Source of the DNA: DASYHS01 sp035998295
GTDB taxonomy: Bacteria > Pseudomonadota > Alphaproteobacteria > Azospirillales > Azospirillaceae
DNA: 34,577 nucleotides
Direction: 5' to 3'
Assembly (NCBI RefSeq): GCF_035998295.1
Contig: NZ_DASYHS010000038.1
Coordinates: 1-34,577, forward strand
In this document: piece by piece, positions 22,820-31,475 of the stretch
Layout of the letters: every line of letters starts with the position of its first letter
Numbering within the stretch: position 1 is the first letter of the stretch
Notes under the pieces: generated by a model
Database searches by the model: none
What the model saw: only the letters and a program-made list of their open reading frames with translations
What the model was told of the DNA's origin: nothing
Translations under genes and position numbers: made by a program

Positions 22820-23902
22820 CTAGATCCGCGCGTCCGCCTTGCCCGCGCCGTGGCGTGTCCAGAAGCGCTCCTCCGGCCAGCGGCGCTCCGAACGGTAGGC
22901 GGCCAGCCGCCGGGCCAGGTAGGTCCGGCGGATGCGGTCGAGCTGCGCGCGGTAGGCGTCCCGGTCCGGCGCAGCACCCTCCAGGGCCGCCCGCACCAGC
23001 TCCGCGGCCTTCATGCCGCCGTGCAGGGCCGACAGGATGCCCTGCGCCGAAACGGGGTCGAAGGACTGGGCGGCGTCGCCGCAGGCGACCCAGCCGTCCC
23101 CCAGGACCTCGTTCAGGCGGGCGCCGCAAGCCTCCGTCGCCCCCAGCGGCCGGTCGAAGCGCGTGCCGCCCATCAGGGCGAAGACGTGCCTGCTCTGCGC
23201 GAGCGCCTGTTCCCAGGCCTCATGGTCGCGGACCAGCGGCACGGCGTCGCGCGGATCGGTGTGGAAGCCGGCGACGGCATCGCCGGACGGCAGGCGCGCC
23301 GCGTACCACCACCCCCTCGGCACCGCCTCGATCAGGGTGCGGTTGGCCCGGAACGCGGGCGACGCCTTGCCCAGGGCGTAGACCGCGACCAGGCGCGCGT
23401 CCCGGTGCCGGACGGCGCCCAGCTTCCTCGCCACGGCGGCCCGCCGGCCCGTCGCGTCCACCAGCCAGCGGGCGCGGACGGTGCCGCCGTCGTCGAACCC
23501 GATCCGCCATTCGCGGCCCTCGCGGGCCAGCTCGACCAGATGCGCGGTCCGCAGGCCGGCCCCGGCGGCCGCCGCGGCCGACCTCAGCTCCGCATCGAAG
23601 CGGCGGCGGTCCAGGCGCCATCCCGGCCCGTCCGGGTCGCGCAGGAAGTCGGTCGCGACCGGCGCGTCGGCACCCCAGGCCGACAGGTTGCCGCCGATCG
23701 GCGCGTGCCCGCCGTCGCCCGGCGGGACCGGCAGGCCGAGTGCCCGCAGCAGGCGCGCCGCCGCGCCCGGCAGCGCCTCCCCGACCTTGTGCGCGTCCGG
23801 ATCGATCCGGTCCGCCAGCAGGACCCGGTGCCCGGCGCGGGCGAGCTGGTGGGAGGCGACCGCGCCGGCCGGGCCGCCTCCGCAGACGACGACGTCCCAC
23901 AC
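22820..23902 (-). CDS. lodB: LodB-like FAD-dependent maturation protein
   Basis: A 360-residue flavoprotein of the FAD-dependent oxidoreductase/halogenase class. The dinucleotide fold is VCGGGPAGAVASHQLARAGHRVLLAD at the N terminus. The second FAD contact is GDAAQSFDPVSAQGILSA near residue 275. In Marinomonas, LodB is needed to form the cysteine tryptophylquinone of LodA, and the LodB-like genes of this family sit next to lodA. Here the GTG at 23902 follows the LodA-type stop by 13 bases, with GAGGGG upstream. The gene symbol rests mainly on this context. A tryptophan halogenase or geranylgeranyl-reductase-like enzyme would look similar. Confidence 0.82.
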   Translation of the reverse strand: MWDVVVCGGGPAGAVASHQLARAGHRVLLADRIDPDAHKVGEALPGAAARLLRALGLPVPPGDGGHAPIGGNLSAWGADAPVATDFLRDPDGPGWRLDRRRFDAELRSAAAAAGAGLRTAHLVELAREGREWRIGFDDGGTVRARWLVDATGRRAAVARKLGAVRHRDARLVAVYALGKASPAFRANRTLIEAVPRGWWYAARLPSGDAVAGFHTDPRDAVPLVRDHEAWEQALAQSRHVFALMGGTRFDRPLGATEACGARLNEVLGDGWVACGDAAQSFDPVSAQGILSALHGGMKAAELVRAALEGAAPDRDAYRAQLDRIRRTYLARRLAAYRSERRWPEERFWTRHGAGKADARI

Positions 23903-23915
23903 TGGCCGTCGCCCC

Positions 23916-26885
23916 TCAGTCGGGGCGGCGGACGCGGACCCGGCGCCACGCCTGCAGCTGCTCCTCGTTCTCCCAGCCGGCCTGCTGCACGCGGGTCCGC
24001 GCGGGCGCCGGCGCCGCGGCGAGCCTGGCCGCCTTGGACGCCAGCGCCTTCACCCGCGTCGCCGCCAGGGTCTCGACATAGATCACCTCCGGGAAATCCG
24101 GGTCGTCCTTGAAGCCGGGCCTCGGCTCCACGATCCCCATCTCGGCGAAATGGGCCACCATGTCCATCATGGCGTCGACGGGGTCGGCGGGGAGCGCGCG
24201 CGTCCAGTTGGCCCGGGTGTTGTAGGCGGCGAGGCGCTCCTCGCGCGGCAGCTCGGTGTTCATCACCACCGCGTAGGCGTCCTCCGTCAGCACCTGGTCC
24301 GGCACCCGGGCCGGCCAGAAGGCCGGCAGGTACGGATCGTAGGCGGGGTCGTAGCCCGACCGGCAGAACGCCGTGTCGCCCTGCCAGGGCAGGGCCATCC
24401 AGCGGCTGAGGTAGCCCGGCCCCTGGGCGTAGAGCGGCCCGCCCGCCTGAAGCGCGATCTGCTGGGTCAGCTTCGGTCCATAGTCCGGCTCGGGCGCGCC
24501 GGCCGGGCGGTGGCGGATGCGGAACGGCTTCTCGTACAGGCTGGCGTGGCGCATCGGCCAGGTCATCTCGCAGCCGGGATGGAAGGCGTCCGCGAGGCAG
24601 AAATGGAGCGCGGCCTTGTCGAGCATGGCCGGCTGCCCGGCCAGCGGCACCTCGCTCAGCGAGCGTTCCGGCTCGGCGGACGGGTCCCAGTCGTTCACGA
24701 AGTCGCCCGCGGCCCAGCGCGCCAGCAGCGCCTGCTGGACAGAGGGAAGGGCGAGGTTGTTCCGAGGCGATGCCGTCGAGAAGGAGCCGTAGGCGTCGCC
24801 GTAGAGCCACGGCCAGAGGCGCGGCTCGTTCACCGCCGTGTCGTGCGGCCGGAAGCTGTTCACGAGGATGTGGCGCAGTTCCCGGTAAGGGTCGGCGCCG
24901 GTGACGGGGTCGGGCGCCCGGGCCAGCTTGGCCAGGAGCGCCGGGTCCTCGAAGTCCATCGGGCAGCCCTTGCCGAACAGGCTGGCGAAGCCCTGGTTGA
25001 CCCATTGCAGGTTGCTCAGCCGCTCGAACAGCGGGAGGATGTCCTTGGCGAAGGACACCGTCTCCGGCATGGGCAGCCAGCCGCACTGCGTGTAGACGTC
25101 GACCAGCATCTCGTACATCGTGCGCCAGCCGACCGCGTCCGGCGCGTAGTTCGGCGGCGCCACCACGACCCACCCCGCCTCGACCGGGATCGGCTTCCCG
25201 TCGATGGAGACGCTGGCCGTCACCGGCCCGTCGGAGATGTCGTCGTACCAGTCGTTGGCGTTGTTGAAGCTGTCGCCGTCGGAGGGGATGTAGACCGGCG
25301 CGTCCGAGGGCGAGGCCGAGCGCCCGTGCCCGCCCAGCACGAGCAGGTTGCCCTGCTCGTCGGTCCGGACCTCGCCCAGCGGCACGGCGACCCCCTTGAA
25401 GGTGCCGGTGTCGAACCGGTGCTCGGCGCCGCCCGAGACGGAGCGCCCGGAGATGCTGCGCGGCCCCGGGTCGATCGCGAGCGGCTTGCGGTCCTTCACG
25501 TCCTTGTTCCGGCGCGGCACCGACATCGTCGCCGCCTCCGGGATGTCGAGCGCCGCCTGGAACTGGTACCACTGCGCCTTGCGGTTCGCGAGATGGACGG
25601 TCCAGCTCATGTCGGCGTCGTCCGGCGTCAGCTCGCGGACCACCTCGCCCGCGGCGTTGTACCCGTAGAGCCGGAAGCGCGCCGCCTGCCGTTTCAGCGC
25701 GCCGGTGCCGTCGCGGTAGCCGCCCTCGGGCGCCTGCGGCTTCAGCACCTCCGGGCCGACATAGTATTCCTCCGCGCTGTCGCCGATGCGCGCGACGCCG
25801 ATCGCGGGATGGATGGCGGCGCGCACGATCACCGAATCGATGCCGGGCGCCGGCTGGATCGCGGGCTTGGGATGTACCGGCTCGCCGGTCGGCACGCCGT
25901 TGACGTCGCGCCGCTGCCGCGCGGAGGCGGAGTAGACCTCGCGCCGCGCGTCGGCGATCGAGCCCTGCGGCCGGTGCGTCTCGGTCACGCGCCAGATGTT
26001 CCAGGACAGGTTCTCGCCGTAGGCGGCCTGTCCGCGCGCGGTGACGTCCTGCTGCGGCAGGATCAGCTCGGCGACGACCTGCGGCGGGCTCTCCGCCTCG
26101 CTCCAGCGTACCGTCGCCTCGTTCAGCGGCATCGTTTCCGGATTGGTGCGGAACTGGACCGCGAAGCGGAACCGCACCTCGCCCTGCTTCAGCCGCGTCT
26201 CGAGATCGGCGGCGAGGTAGGTCGGATCGACCGGCGCCGTCGCGGGCGGCTCGACCCGGATCGTCGGCTCCAGCTTGTACTTCACGAACCGGTCCGGGCC
26301 GAAGGAGAAGGGCACGCCGCTCCAGTAGTCGGTGGCGAGCACGCTGCCGACCGGCTTCGCCATCTCGTCCAGCAGCTTGGACGTCCGCGGGTGCGCCTTC
26401 AGGTACGGCCCGTAGTCCCCGTTCACGACGCCCGCCTGGGTGAAGGCGCACATGTCGGCGGCCGTATCGACGAAGAAGACGTCGAAGTTCTGCAGGATGA
26501 AGTCGAAGGTCACGTCCTCGGGCGCGCCGAAGATCTTCTCGCCGGGCACGCCGAACAGCTTGATGCCGATGCCGCAGGTCGTCTTGTAGTCCCCGCGCGT
26601 GGGCAGCGTGTCGGAGGAGAAGCGCACCCAGCACGGGTATTCGGTGCCGGCGAACACGCCGACCTTCAGCGCGTCGGGCAGGCCGGGAAGGATGCGGAAC
26701 GTGCCCTGGACGACGCCGTGGGGCTTCAGGAACACCGGACGCAGCGCCGGGCACTGCCCCTTGGCGATGCGCCCCGCCTGGACCATGCCGACGAACATCT
26801 CGACCAGCGACGCGATCGGGTCGGCCGCGCAATCGATGCGGGCGCCGCTCTTTTCGTCCGTTTCGGACACCATGTGGCTGCTCAT
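23916..26885 (-). CDS. Catalase-like domain fused to LodA/GoxA-type CTQ amino acid oxidase
   Basis: A 989-residue protein, against about 700 for LodA. Residues about 25-325 are a catalase-core-like (y4iL-like) unit: HGVVQGTF, VRFSSDT, GIGIKLFGVPGEK, LQNFDVFFVD with Asn133, and ARREVY with the Arg314-x3-Tyr318 spacing of the proximal heme ligand. The block corresponding to RxxHAKxxG reads Arg49-Pro-Val-Phe52-Leu-Lys, so the distal His appears replaced. Residues about 345-989 are the oxidase: AIHPAIGVARIGDS, WYDDISDGPVTA, Cys763 (HFCLADAFHPG) and Trp829 (SRWMALPWQ). These are 66 residues apart, close to the Cys516/Trp581 pair of LodA. Such enzymes deaminate an amino acid (Lys or Gly known) and release H2O2. 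It has no Sec signal. lodB-like gene directly downstream. Confidence 0.88.
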   Translation of the reverse strand: MSSHMVSETDEKSGARIDCAADPIASLVEMFVGMVQAGRIAKGQCPALRPVFLKPHGVVQGTFRILPGLPDALKVGVFAGTEYPCWVRFSSDTLPTRGDYKTTCGIGIKLFGVPGEKIFGAPEDVTFDFILQNFDVFFVDTAADMCAFTQAGVVNGDYGPYLKAHPRTSKLLDEMAKPVGSVLATDYWSGVPFSFGPDRFVKYKLEPTIRVEPPATAPVDPTYLAADLETRLKQGEVRFRFAVQFRTNPETMPLNEATVRWSEAESPPQVVAELILPQQDVTARGQAAYGENLSWNIWRVTETHRPQGSIADARREVYSASARQRRDVNGVPTGEPVHPKPAIQPAPGIDSVIVRAAIHPAIGVARIGDSAEEYYVGPEVLKPQAPEGGYRDGTGALKRQAARFRLYGYNAAGEVVRELTPDDADMSWTVHLANRKAQWYQFQAALDIPEAATMSVPRRNKDVKDRKPLAIDPGPRSISGRSVSGGAEHRFDTGTFKGVAVPLGEVRTDEQGNLLVLGGHGRSASPSDAPVYIPSDGDSFNNANDWYDDISDGPVTASVSIDGKPIPVEAGWVVVAPPNYAPDAVGWRTMYEMLVDVYTQCGWLPMPETVSFAKDILPLFERLSNLQWVNQGFASLFGKGCPMDFEDPALLAKLARAPDPVTGADPYRELRHILVNSFRPHDTAVNEPRLWPWLYGDAYGSFSTASPRNNLALPSVQQALLARWAAGDFVNDWDPSAEPERSLSEVPLAGQPAMLDKAALHFCLADAFHPGCEMTWPMRHASLYEKPFRIRHRPAGAPEPDYGPKLTQQIALQAGGPLYAQGPGYLSRWMALPWQGDTAFCRSGYDPAYDPYLPAFWPARVPDQVLTEDAYAVVMNTELPREERLAAYNTRANWTRALPADPVDAMMDMVAHFAEMGIVEPRPGFKDDPDFPEVIYVETLAATRVKALASKAARLAAAPAPARTRVQQAGWENEEQLQAWRRVRVRRPD

Positions 26886-26933
26886 GCGCTTTCGCTCCCT
26901 GCGGGCCGGCTTCGTGACACTTCTTCGCGCAAG

Positions 26934-26962
26934 ATAATGTCCCAGTGTTTATCTAGTATTAA
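26934..26962 (-). promoter_or_regulatory. Promoter candidate for the lodA-lodB pair
   Basis: On the minus strand TTAATA (26962-26957), a 17-base spacer and CATTAT (26939-26934) form a sigma-70-like pair, four of six matches each. It lies in an AT-rich stretch about 50 bases before the start codon. The palindrome GCATATGC and a repeat of ATTCCGG stand just upstream and could be operator elements. Confidence 0.4.
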
Positions 26963-27002
26963 TGGCATATGCATTCCGGATGAAATTCCGGCCCGGCCGG
27001 GG

Positions 27003-27572
27003 CTATCGCCCCGTGGGTTCCATCCGCCACGCCCCAAGGTCATCCGCGGGAACGAAGCGCATCGGCACGCCGTTGGGGACGCTCGGCCCGGCCGGAACGC
27101 CGAGGAGCGTCTCGTGCAGGACGCGGTACACGCCGGAATGGGCGACGATCAGGGCCGGCCACGGCCCGGCGGTCTCGGCCAGCGCCGCCAGAACGCGCCC
27201 GCGGAACGCGTCCGGGCCTTCTCCGCCCTCGGGCGTGGCCGAGCGCACCAGGACCGCACGCGGCTGGCCCTCCCAGGCGCCCCAGGCGCGTTCGCGCAGC
27301 CCCGCCAGCACCGTCACCTCCACGCCCAGCGGTTCCGCCACGATGGCGGCCGTCTCGTGCGCCCGCGACAGGGAGCTGGTCCAGATCCTGCGGATGCCGG
27401 CCCCGGCCAGGGCGGAACCGGCGTCCCGCGCCTGGCGCCGGCCCAACTCCGTCAGCGGGGAATCGAGATGGCCGGCGATCGTGCCGGCCCGGTTCGCCAC
27501 CGTCTCGCCGTGGCGCAGGAAATGGAAGGGACCGCCGAAGAGCGGGATGTCGGGCCTCGCGGCGGATGTCAC
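27003..27572 (-). CDS. Histidine phosphatase family protein
   Basis: A 189-residue phosphatase of the phosphoglycerate-mutase-like superfamily. The phosphohistidine motif is FLRHGE (Arg20, His21, Glu23). The second catalytic His145 is in VAHSG, and the acid region is LRERAWGAWEG (about Glu94). Length fits single-domain cobalamin/sugar-phosphate phosphatases. The GTG at 27572 overlaps the MBL stop (GTGA), so it is the last gene of a coupled five-gene operon. It is probably a phosphomonoesterase acting on what the importer and MBL hydrolase deliver. The substrate is not known. Confidence 0.9.
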   Translation of the reverse strand: MTSAARPDIPLFGGPFHFLRHGETVANRAGTIAGHLDSPLTELGRRQARDAGSALAGAGIRRIWTSSLSRAHETAAIVAEPLGVEVTVLAGLRERAWGAWEGQPRAVLVRSATPEGGEGPDAFRGRVLAALAETAGPWPALIVAHSGVYRVLHETLLGVPAGPSVPNGVPMRFVPADDLGAWRMEPTGR

Positions 27573-28660
27573 AGCGCCACCACCCGGTCCAGCAGGACGG
27601 CGGCGGGCGCGAAGCTGCGGCGCCAGGCCTCCAGGTGCCGCGCGTCGCCGAAGGCCGGGACGACCCGGCGCGCGCCGGTCGCCCGCACGAGGGCGGCGTT
27701 GTCCGACAGCCGGGGATGGACGTTCCAGCGGCAGAAGACGGCGCGGCTCTCGCTCACCAGCCGCTCGGCCGGCGTGCCGCGCCCGACATGCCCCGTGAAG
27801 ACGATCGCCGGCCCGCTTGCGCCGCGCGCGCGTTCGGCCAGGACGGCCGCAAGGCCGGCGGTGGCGTTCGGCTTGGCTGCCAGGATCACCCCCGCGGGCG
27901 GTCCGGCCGCTTCGGCGACCCGGGCCTCGGCGCGCAGCCGCTCCAGCCCGGCCACGGCCTCGTCGCGGACATGGGGACGGTCGGGGCCGAGCAGGCGCTC
28001 CACCGCCTGCCGGTTGGCGGCATCGAGCGCCGGCGCGGCCAGGCCGGACGCGAGAAGGTGGAGCGCGATCTCCGGCCCCCGCCCGCCGGCCGGCACCGGC
28101 AGCAGGACGGCGGGGGCGCGCAGCCACGGCGCCAGTGCCGCCATGCAGTCCAACAGCGGCGCGTCGTAGGCGCCGTAGGAGGCGTCCAGCACCACGGTCG
28201 CGGCCGGGGGCGGCGGGTCGAAGGCGTAGAGCATCGACTCCACGCACGCGTCGCCGAGATAGAGGAAGCCGTCCCCGACGTCGAGGTGCAGCCAGACGCC
28301 GCCCGGCGCATGGCCGGACCTGCCGGTCCTCAGCCTCAGGCCGAGCAGGTCCACCTCGCCCCGGGAGGGCAGGGGACGCCCGTCGACGGCGTGCTCCAGG
28401 CGTTCCAGGACGCCGGGCGTGGCATGCACGGGCGGGGCGCCCAGCAGGGAAAGCAGGTGCAGGCCGCCGACATGGTCGGGATGGCCGTGGCTCAGCACCA
28501 CGGCATCGACCCGCCCGACCGCCCCGACATCCGGGAGGAGCCCGGCATCCGGCCCCTCGCCCAGGTCGAACAGGACCCGCCGGCCTTCGGCCTCGACCAG
28601 GAAGCAGGCCGGCCCCTTGCGGCCGACGCCGGAGATGGCGACGAGCCGGGCGGCACTCAT
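27569..28660 (-). CDS. MBL-fold metallo-hydrolase, probably beta-CASP-like
   Basis: A 363-residue metal hydrolase. The first metal site is LSHGHPDHVGG (His58, His60, Asp62, His63), and later ligands lie in SGHAPGG and YLGDACVES. The middle and end resemble beta-CASP nucleases by eye: VPAGGRGPEIALHLLASGL against GRxQEll, GVILAAKPN, VFTGHVGRGTPAERL, and WNVHPRLSDNAALV. That class mostly cuts phosphodiesters in RNA or DNA. It is locked between an ABC ATPase (ATGA overlap) and a histidine phosphatase (GTGA overlap), an odd place for a nuclease. A small phosphodiesterase role is therefore worth considering. The beta-CASP assignment is moderate. Confidence 0.85.
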   Translation of the reverse strand: MSAARLVAISGVGRKGPACFLVEAEGRRVLFDLGEGPDAGLLPDVGAVGRVDAVVLSHGHPDHVGGLHLLSLLGAPPVHATPGVLERLEHAVDGRPLPSRGEVDLLGLRLRTGRSGHAPGGVWLHLDVGDGFLYLGDACVESMLYAFDPPPPAATVVLDASYGAYDAPLLDCMAALAPWLRAPAVLLPVPAGGRGPEIALHLLASGLAAPALDAANRQAVERLLGPDRPHVRDEAVAGLERLRAEARVAEAAGPPAGVILAAKPNATAGLAAVLAERARGASGPAIVFTGHVGRGTPAERLVSESRAVFCRWNVHPRLSDNAALVRATGARRVVPAFGDARHLEAWRRSFAPAAVLLDRVVAL

Positions 28661-29718
28661 GCCGGCAGCAGCCAGCCGTCCAGAACGCGCAGGCCGACCC
28701 GGCTGCCGGGCGGCGGCGGCTCGCCCCCGGTCTCGACGCGCAGCTCGCAGGTCTGCGGGCCCGCCTCGGGCACCACCGTCACCTGCGTCGTCGCTCCCTG
28801 GAACGCCGCCGCGACGACGCGTGCCGGCACCGACCCCGCGGCGGCGTCCTCGCACAGCGCGAGGTCGCCCGCGCGCAGGCACAGCTCGCGCGTCTCGCCC
28901 GGCCGTCCCGATCCCCGGACCGGCACCCCGAGCCCCCAGAGATCGACGATCGCGGCGTCGCCCCCGTTGGCCCGGACGGTGACCGGCACCAGCACGCCGC
29001 GCCCGACGAACCGGGCGACCATGGCGGTCGCGGGGGTGCGGAACAGGTGCCGCGGCGCTGCGACCTGCACGACCCGCCCGCCGTCCATGACCGCGATCCG
29101 GTCGGCGAGCGCCATCGCCTCGGTCTGGTCGTGGGTGACGTACACGAAGGTCGAGCCGATCTCCCGGTGGAAGCGCCGGAACTCCGCCAGCATGGTCTCG
29201 CGCAGATTGGCGTCCAGGTTCGCCAGCGGCTCGTCCAGGAGCACGACGCGCGGGCGCATGGCCAGGCAGCGCGCGAGCGCCACGCGCTGGCGCTGCCCGC
29301 CGGAGAGCTGCTGCGGCCGGCGGTCCGCCAGCCCCGACAGCCCGACCAGGTCGAGCGCGTCGCGCACCCGCCGCTCCCGCTCGGCGCGGGGCAGGCGCCG
29401 CACCTTCAGCGCGTAGCCGACATTGTCCGCCACGCTCATATGCGGCCACAGCGCATAGGACTGGAACACCATGCCGATGCCGCGCCGCTCCGGCGGCACG
29501 TGCCGGCCGCCCTCGGCGACGAGGTCGCCGCCGATGCGGATGCGGCCCTCGTCCGGCGCCTCGAAGCCGGCGACCAGGCGCAGCAGCGTCGTCTTTCCGC
29601 ACCCCGACGGCCCGAGGAGCGCCAGGAACTCGCCGTCCTCCACGTCGAGCGTCACCGCGTCCACGGCCGGCACCGGGCCGAAGCGGCGGGTGACGCCGTC
29701 CAGGGTCAGGCCCGCCAT
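28657..29718 (-). CDS. ABC importer ATPase (FbpC/AfuC/PotA type)
   Basis: A 353-residue nucleotide-binding subunit. Walker A is GPSGCGKTT (36-44), the Q-loop is VFQSYALWPHMSV, the signature is LSGGQRQRVALARCL, Walker B is VVLLDEPLANLD, and the H-loop is VTHDQTEAMALAD. A C-terminal TOBE-like region follows (about 240-353). It belongs to the subgroup serving iron, thiamine, phosphonate, sugar-phosphate and polyamine importers. The start overlaps the permease 3' end by 13 bases and the stop overlaps the MBL start (ATGA). Confidence 0.94.
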   Translation of the reverse strand: MAGLTLDGVTRRFGPVPAVDAVTLDVEDGEFLALLGPSGCGKTTLLRLVAGFEAPDEGRIRIGGDLVAEGGRHVPPERRGIGMVFQSYALWPHMSVADNVGYALKVRRLPRAERERRVRDALDLVGLSGLADRRPQQLSGGQRQRVALARCLAMRPRVVLLDEPLANLDANLRETMLAEFRRFHREIGSTFVYVTHDQTEAMALADRIAVMDGGRVVQVAAPRHLFRTPATAMVARFVGRGVLVPVTVRANGGDAAIVDLWGLGVPVRGSGRPGETRELCLRAGDLALCEDAAAGSVPARVVAAAFQGATTQVTVVPEAGPQTCELRVETGGEPPPPGSRVGLRVLDGWLLPA

Positions 29719-31475
29719 GGCACCACCCCCTCCGGCAGCCGCCGTCCCAGCGCTCCGGCGGCGAGCGCCAGCGCCAGGGTCACGGCGATGCTGACCGTCG
29801 CGACCGCGGCGGCGGCCGGGGAATTCCCCTCGTAATGCAGTGCGAACACCATGACACCCAATGTCTCGTTGCCGGTCGACCACAGCAGGGCGGAGACCGT
29901 CAGCTCGTTGAACGCCGTCATGAAGACCAGGAGCGCCCCGGCCGCGGCCGAAGGGGCCGCAAGCGGCAGCACGATCGTGAACAGGCGCCGGAACAGCCCG
30001 GCGCCCGCCATGCGGGCGGCCTCCTCGACCCCGCGGTCGATCTGCTCCACCCCTGCGAGCGTGGGCCGCAGCGCGAGCGCCAGGAAGCGGGCGAGATAGG
30101 CCGCCAGGATGATCCAGGCCGTCCCGTACAGGCTGACCCCCAGCAGCGGCAGCGGGCGCAGGAAGACCAGGATCGCGGCGATCGACAGCACGATGCCGGG
30201 GATCGCATAGGGGCCGTCCGCCACCAGGTCGAGGATGCGGGCCACGCGGTTGCGGCGGAACACCGTCAGATAGGCCAGCGGCACGCTGACGGCGGCGCTC
30301 GCCGCGGCGGCCGTGGCGGCCAGCACGAAGCTGTTGGCGAAGGCGCGGCGCACGGCGTCCTGCTGGAACAGCGCGAAGCGGAAATTGTCGAGCGTCGCCG
30401 TGCCGGGCCCGATCGGCACGCCCAGCGCCGGCACCAGGGACGTCGCCAGCAGCGCCAGCAGCGGCAGCACCGAGACGGCCAGCAGCAGGGCCCACAGCGC
30501 CGCCTCCGCGGCCGGCCGCGCGCGGCCGAGGCGGAACGGCTCGACCGGGGCGCCGGTCCGCTCGCCCGTCGTCCGGCCGCGCGCGGCCGCGGCGGCCCGG
30601 GCGGCGAGGCCGATCGCGGCGAGCGCCGCCAGGATCAGGGCGAGGGCGGCGACCTCTCCCAGCACCGAGGGGCCGAAGCCGTTCAGGCGCTGGTAGATCA
30701 AGGTGGTCAGCACGGGATAGCGGCCGGGAATGCCGAGCAGCGCCGGCACGCCGAAATTGCCGATCGAGGAGACGAAGGCGAGGGCGGCGCCGGCGAGGAT
30801 GGCGGGCCGCAGCAGCGGCACCAGCACCGTCGCCGTCACCCGCAGCGGCGACGCGCCGGCCAGCCGCGCCGCCTCCACCAGGTCGCGCGGCAGCGCGCGC
30901 AGCCCGGCGCGCACGGCCAGGAACACGATGGTCGCGTGCTCGACCCCCATGACCAGGATCACGCCGGACGCGGAATACAGCGGGTTGGCGGTGCCCGGTG
31001 GCGGCGCCAGGCCGAGCGGGCCGAGGATCGGGCTGCCCGGGCCCATCAGCTCGAGCCAGGCGAGCGCCGTGATCTGGGGCGGGATCAGCAGCGGAAGCAG
31101 CAGCAGGAAGACGATCGCCGGCTTGGCGCGGACGTCGGTGAGGCCGACCAGCAGCGCGGTCCCGGTGCCGATCGCGAGGGAGACGAGCGTGGCGCCCAGC
31201 CCCGCCTCGATCGTGTTGCGCAGGGCCCGCAAGGTCGCGCGGCCGCTCCACACCTCGGCGAGCAGGCTCGACGCGTCTCGTCCCTCGACCAGCAGGACCT
31301 CGGCGAACAGGCGCAGCATCGGCCACAGGGCGAGACCGCCCACATAGACCAGGAGGGCGGCGACGAGCAGCGTCTCCGCGTCCGCGAGGGCGCGGATGGG
31401 GCGCCCCCCGGCGGGGGCGCCCGTCCATGCGCCGTCAGCCGCCGAAAAGGTCGGCGAACTTGCGCTTGGTCTCAT
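29706..31475 (-). CDS. ABC importer permease, two fused membrane domains
   Basis: A 589-residue permease of the FbpB/AfuB type with about 12 hydrophobic segments. It has two transmembrane domains in one chain. Each holds an EAA loop: EAARLAGASPLRVTATVLVPLL in the first half and EAARMAGAGLFRRLFTIVLPLA in the second; these contact the ATPase. The ATG at 31475 is the only usable start before the first membrane helix and places the N terminus inside the end of the binding-protein gene, a 41-base overlap. That overlap is long but fits the compression of the whole operon. Confidence 0.92.
   Translation of the reverse strand: MRPSASSPTFSAADGAWTGAPAGGRPIRALADAETLLVAALLVYVGGLALWPMLRLFAEVLLVEGRDASSLLAEVWSGRATLRALRNTIEAGLGATLVSLAIGTGTALLVGLTDVRAKPAIVFLLLLPLLIPPQITALAWLELMGPGSPILGPLGLAPPPGTANPLYSASGVILVMGVEHATIVFLAVRAGLRALPRDLVEAARLAGASPLRVTATVLVPLLRPAILAGAALAFVSSIGNFGVPALLGIPGRYPVLTTLIYQRLNGFGPSVLGEVAALALILAALAAIGLAARAAAAARGRTTGERTGAPVEPFRLGRARPAAEAALWALLLAVSVLPLLALLATSLVPALGVPIGPGTATLDNFRFALFQQDAVRRAFANSFVLAATAAAASAAVSVPLAYLTVFRRNRVARILDLVADGPYAIPGIVLSIAAILVFLRPLPLLGVSLYGTAWIILAAYLARFLALALRPTLAGVEQIDRGVEEAARMAGAGLFRRLFTIVLPLAAPSAAAGALLVFMTAFNELTVSALLWSTGNETLGVMVFALHYEGNSPAAAAVATVSIAVTLALALAAGALGRRLPEGVVPWRA

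Noticed and set aside
23481..28169. 1562-codon plus-strand frame
   Set aside because: Runs antisense across four well-supported minus-strand genes; typical high-GC artefact.
28657..31428. Extension of the ABC ATPase frame into the permease region as a 923-residue protein
   Set aside because: The permease frame carries two EAA loops and about 12 membrane helices there; the ATPase starts naturally at 29718.
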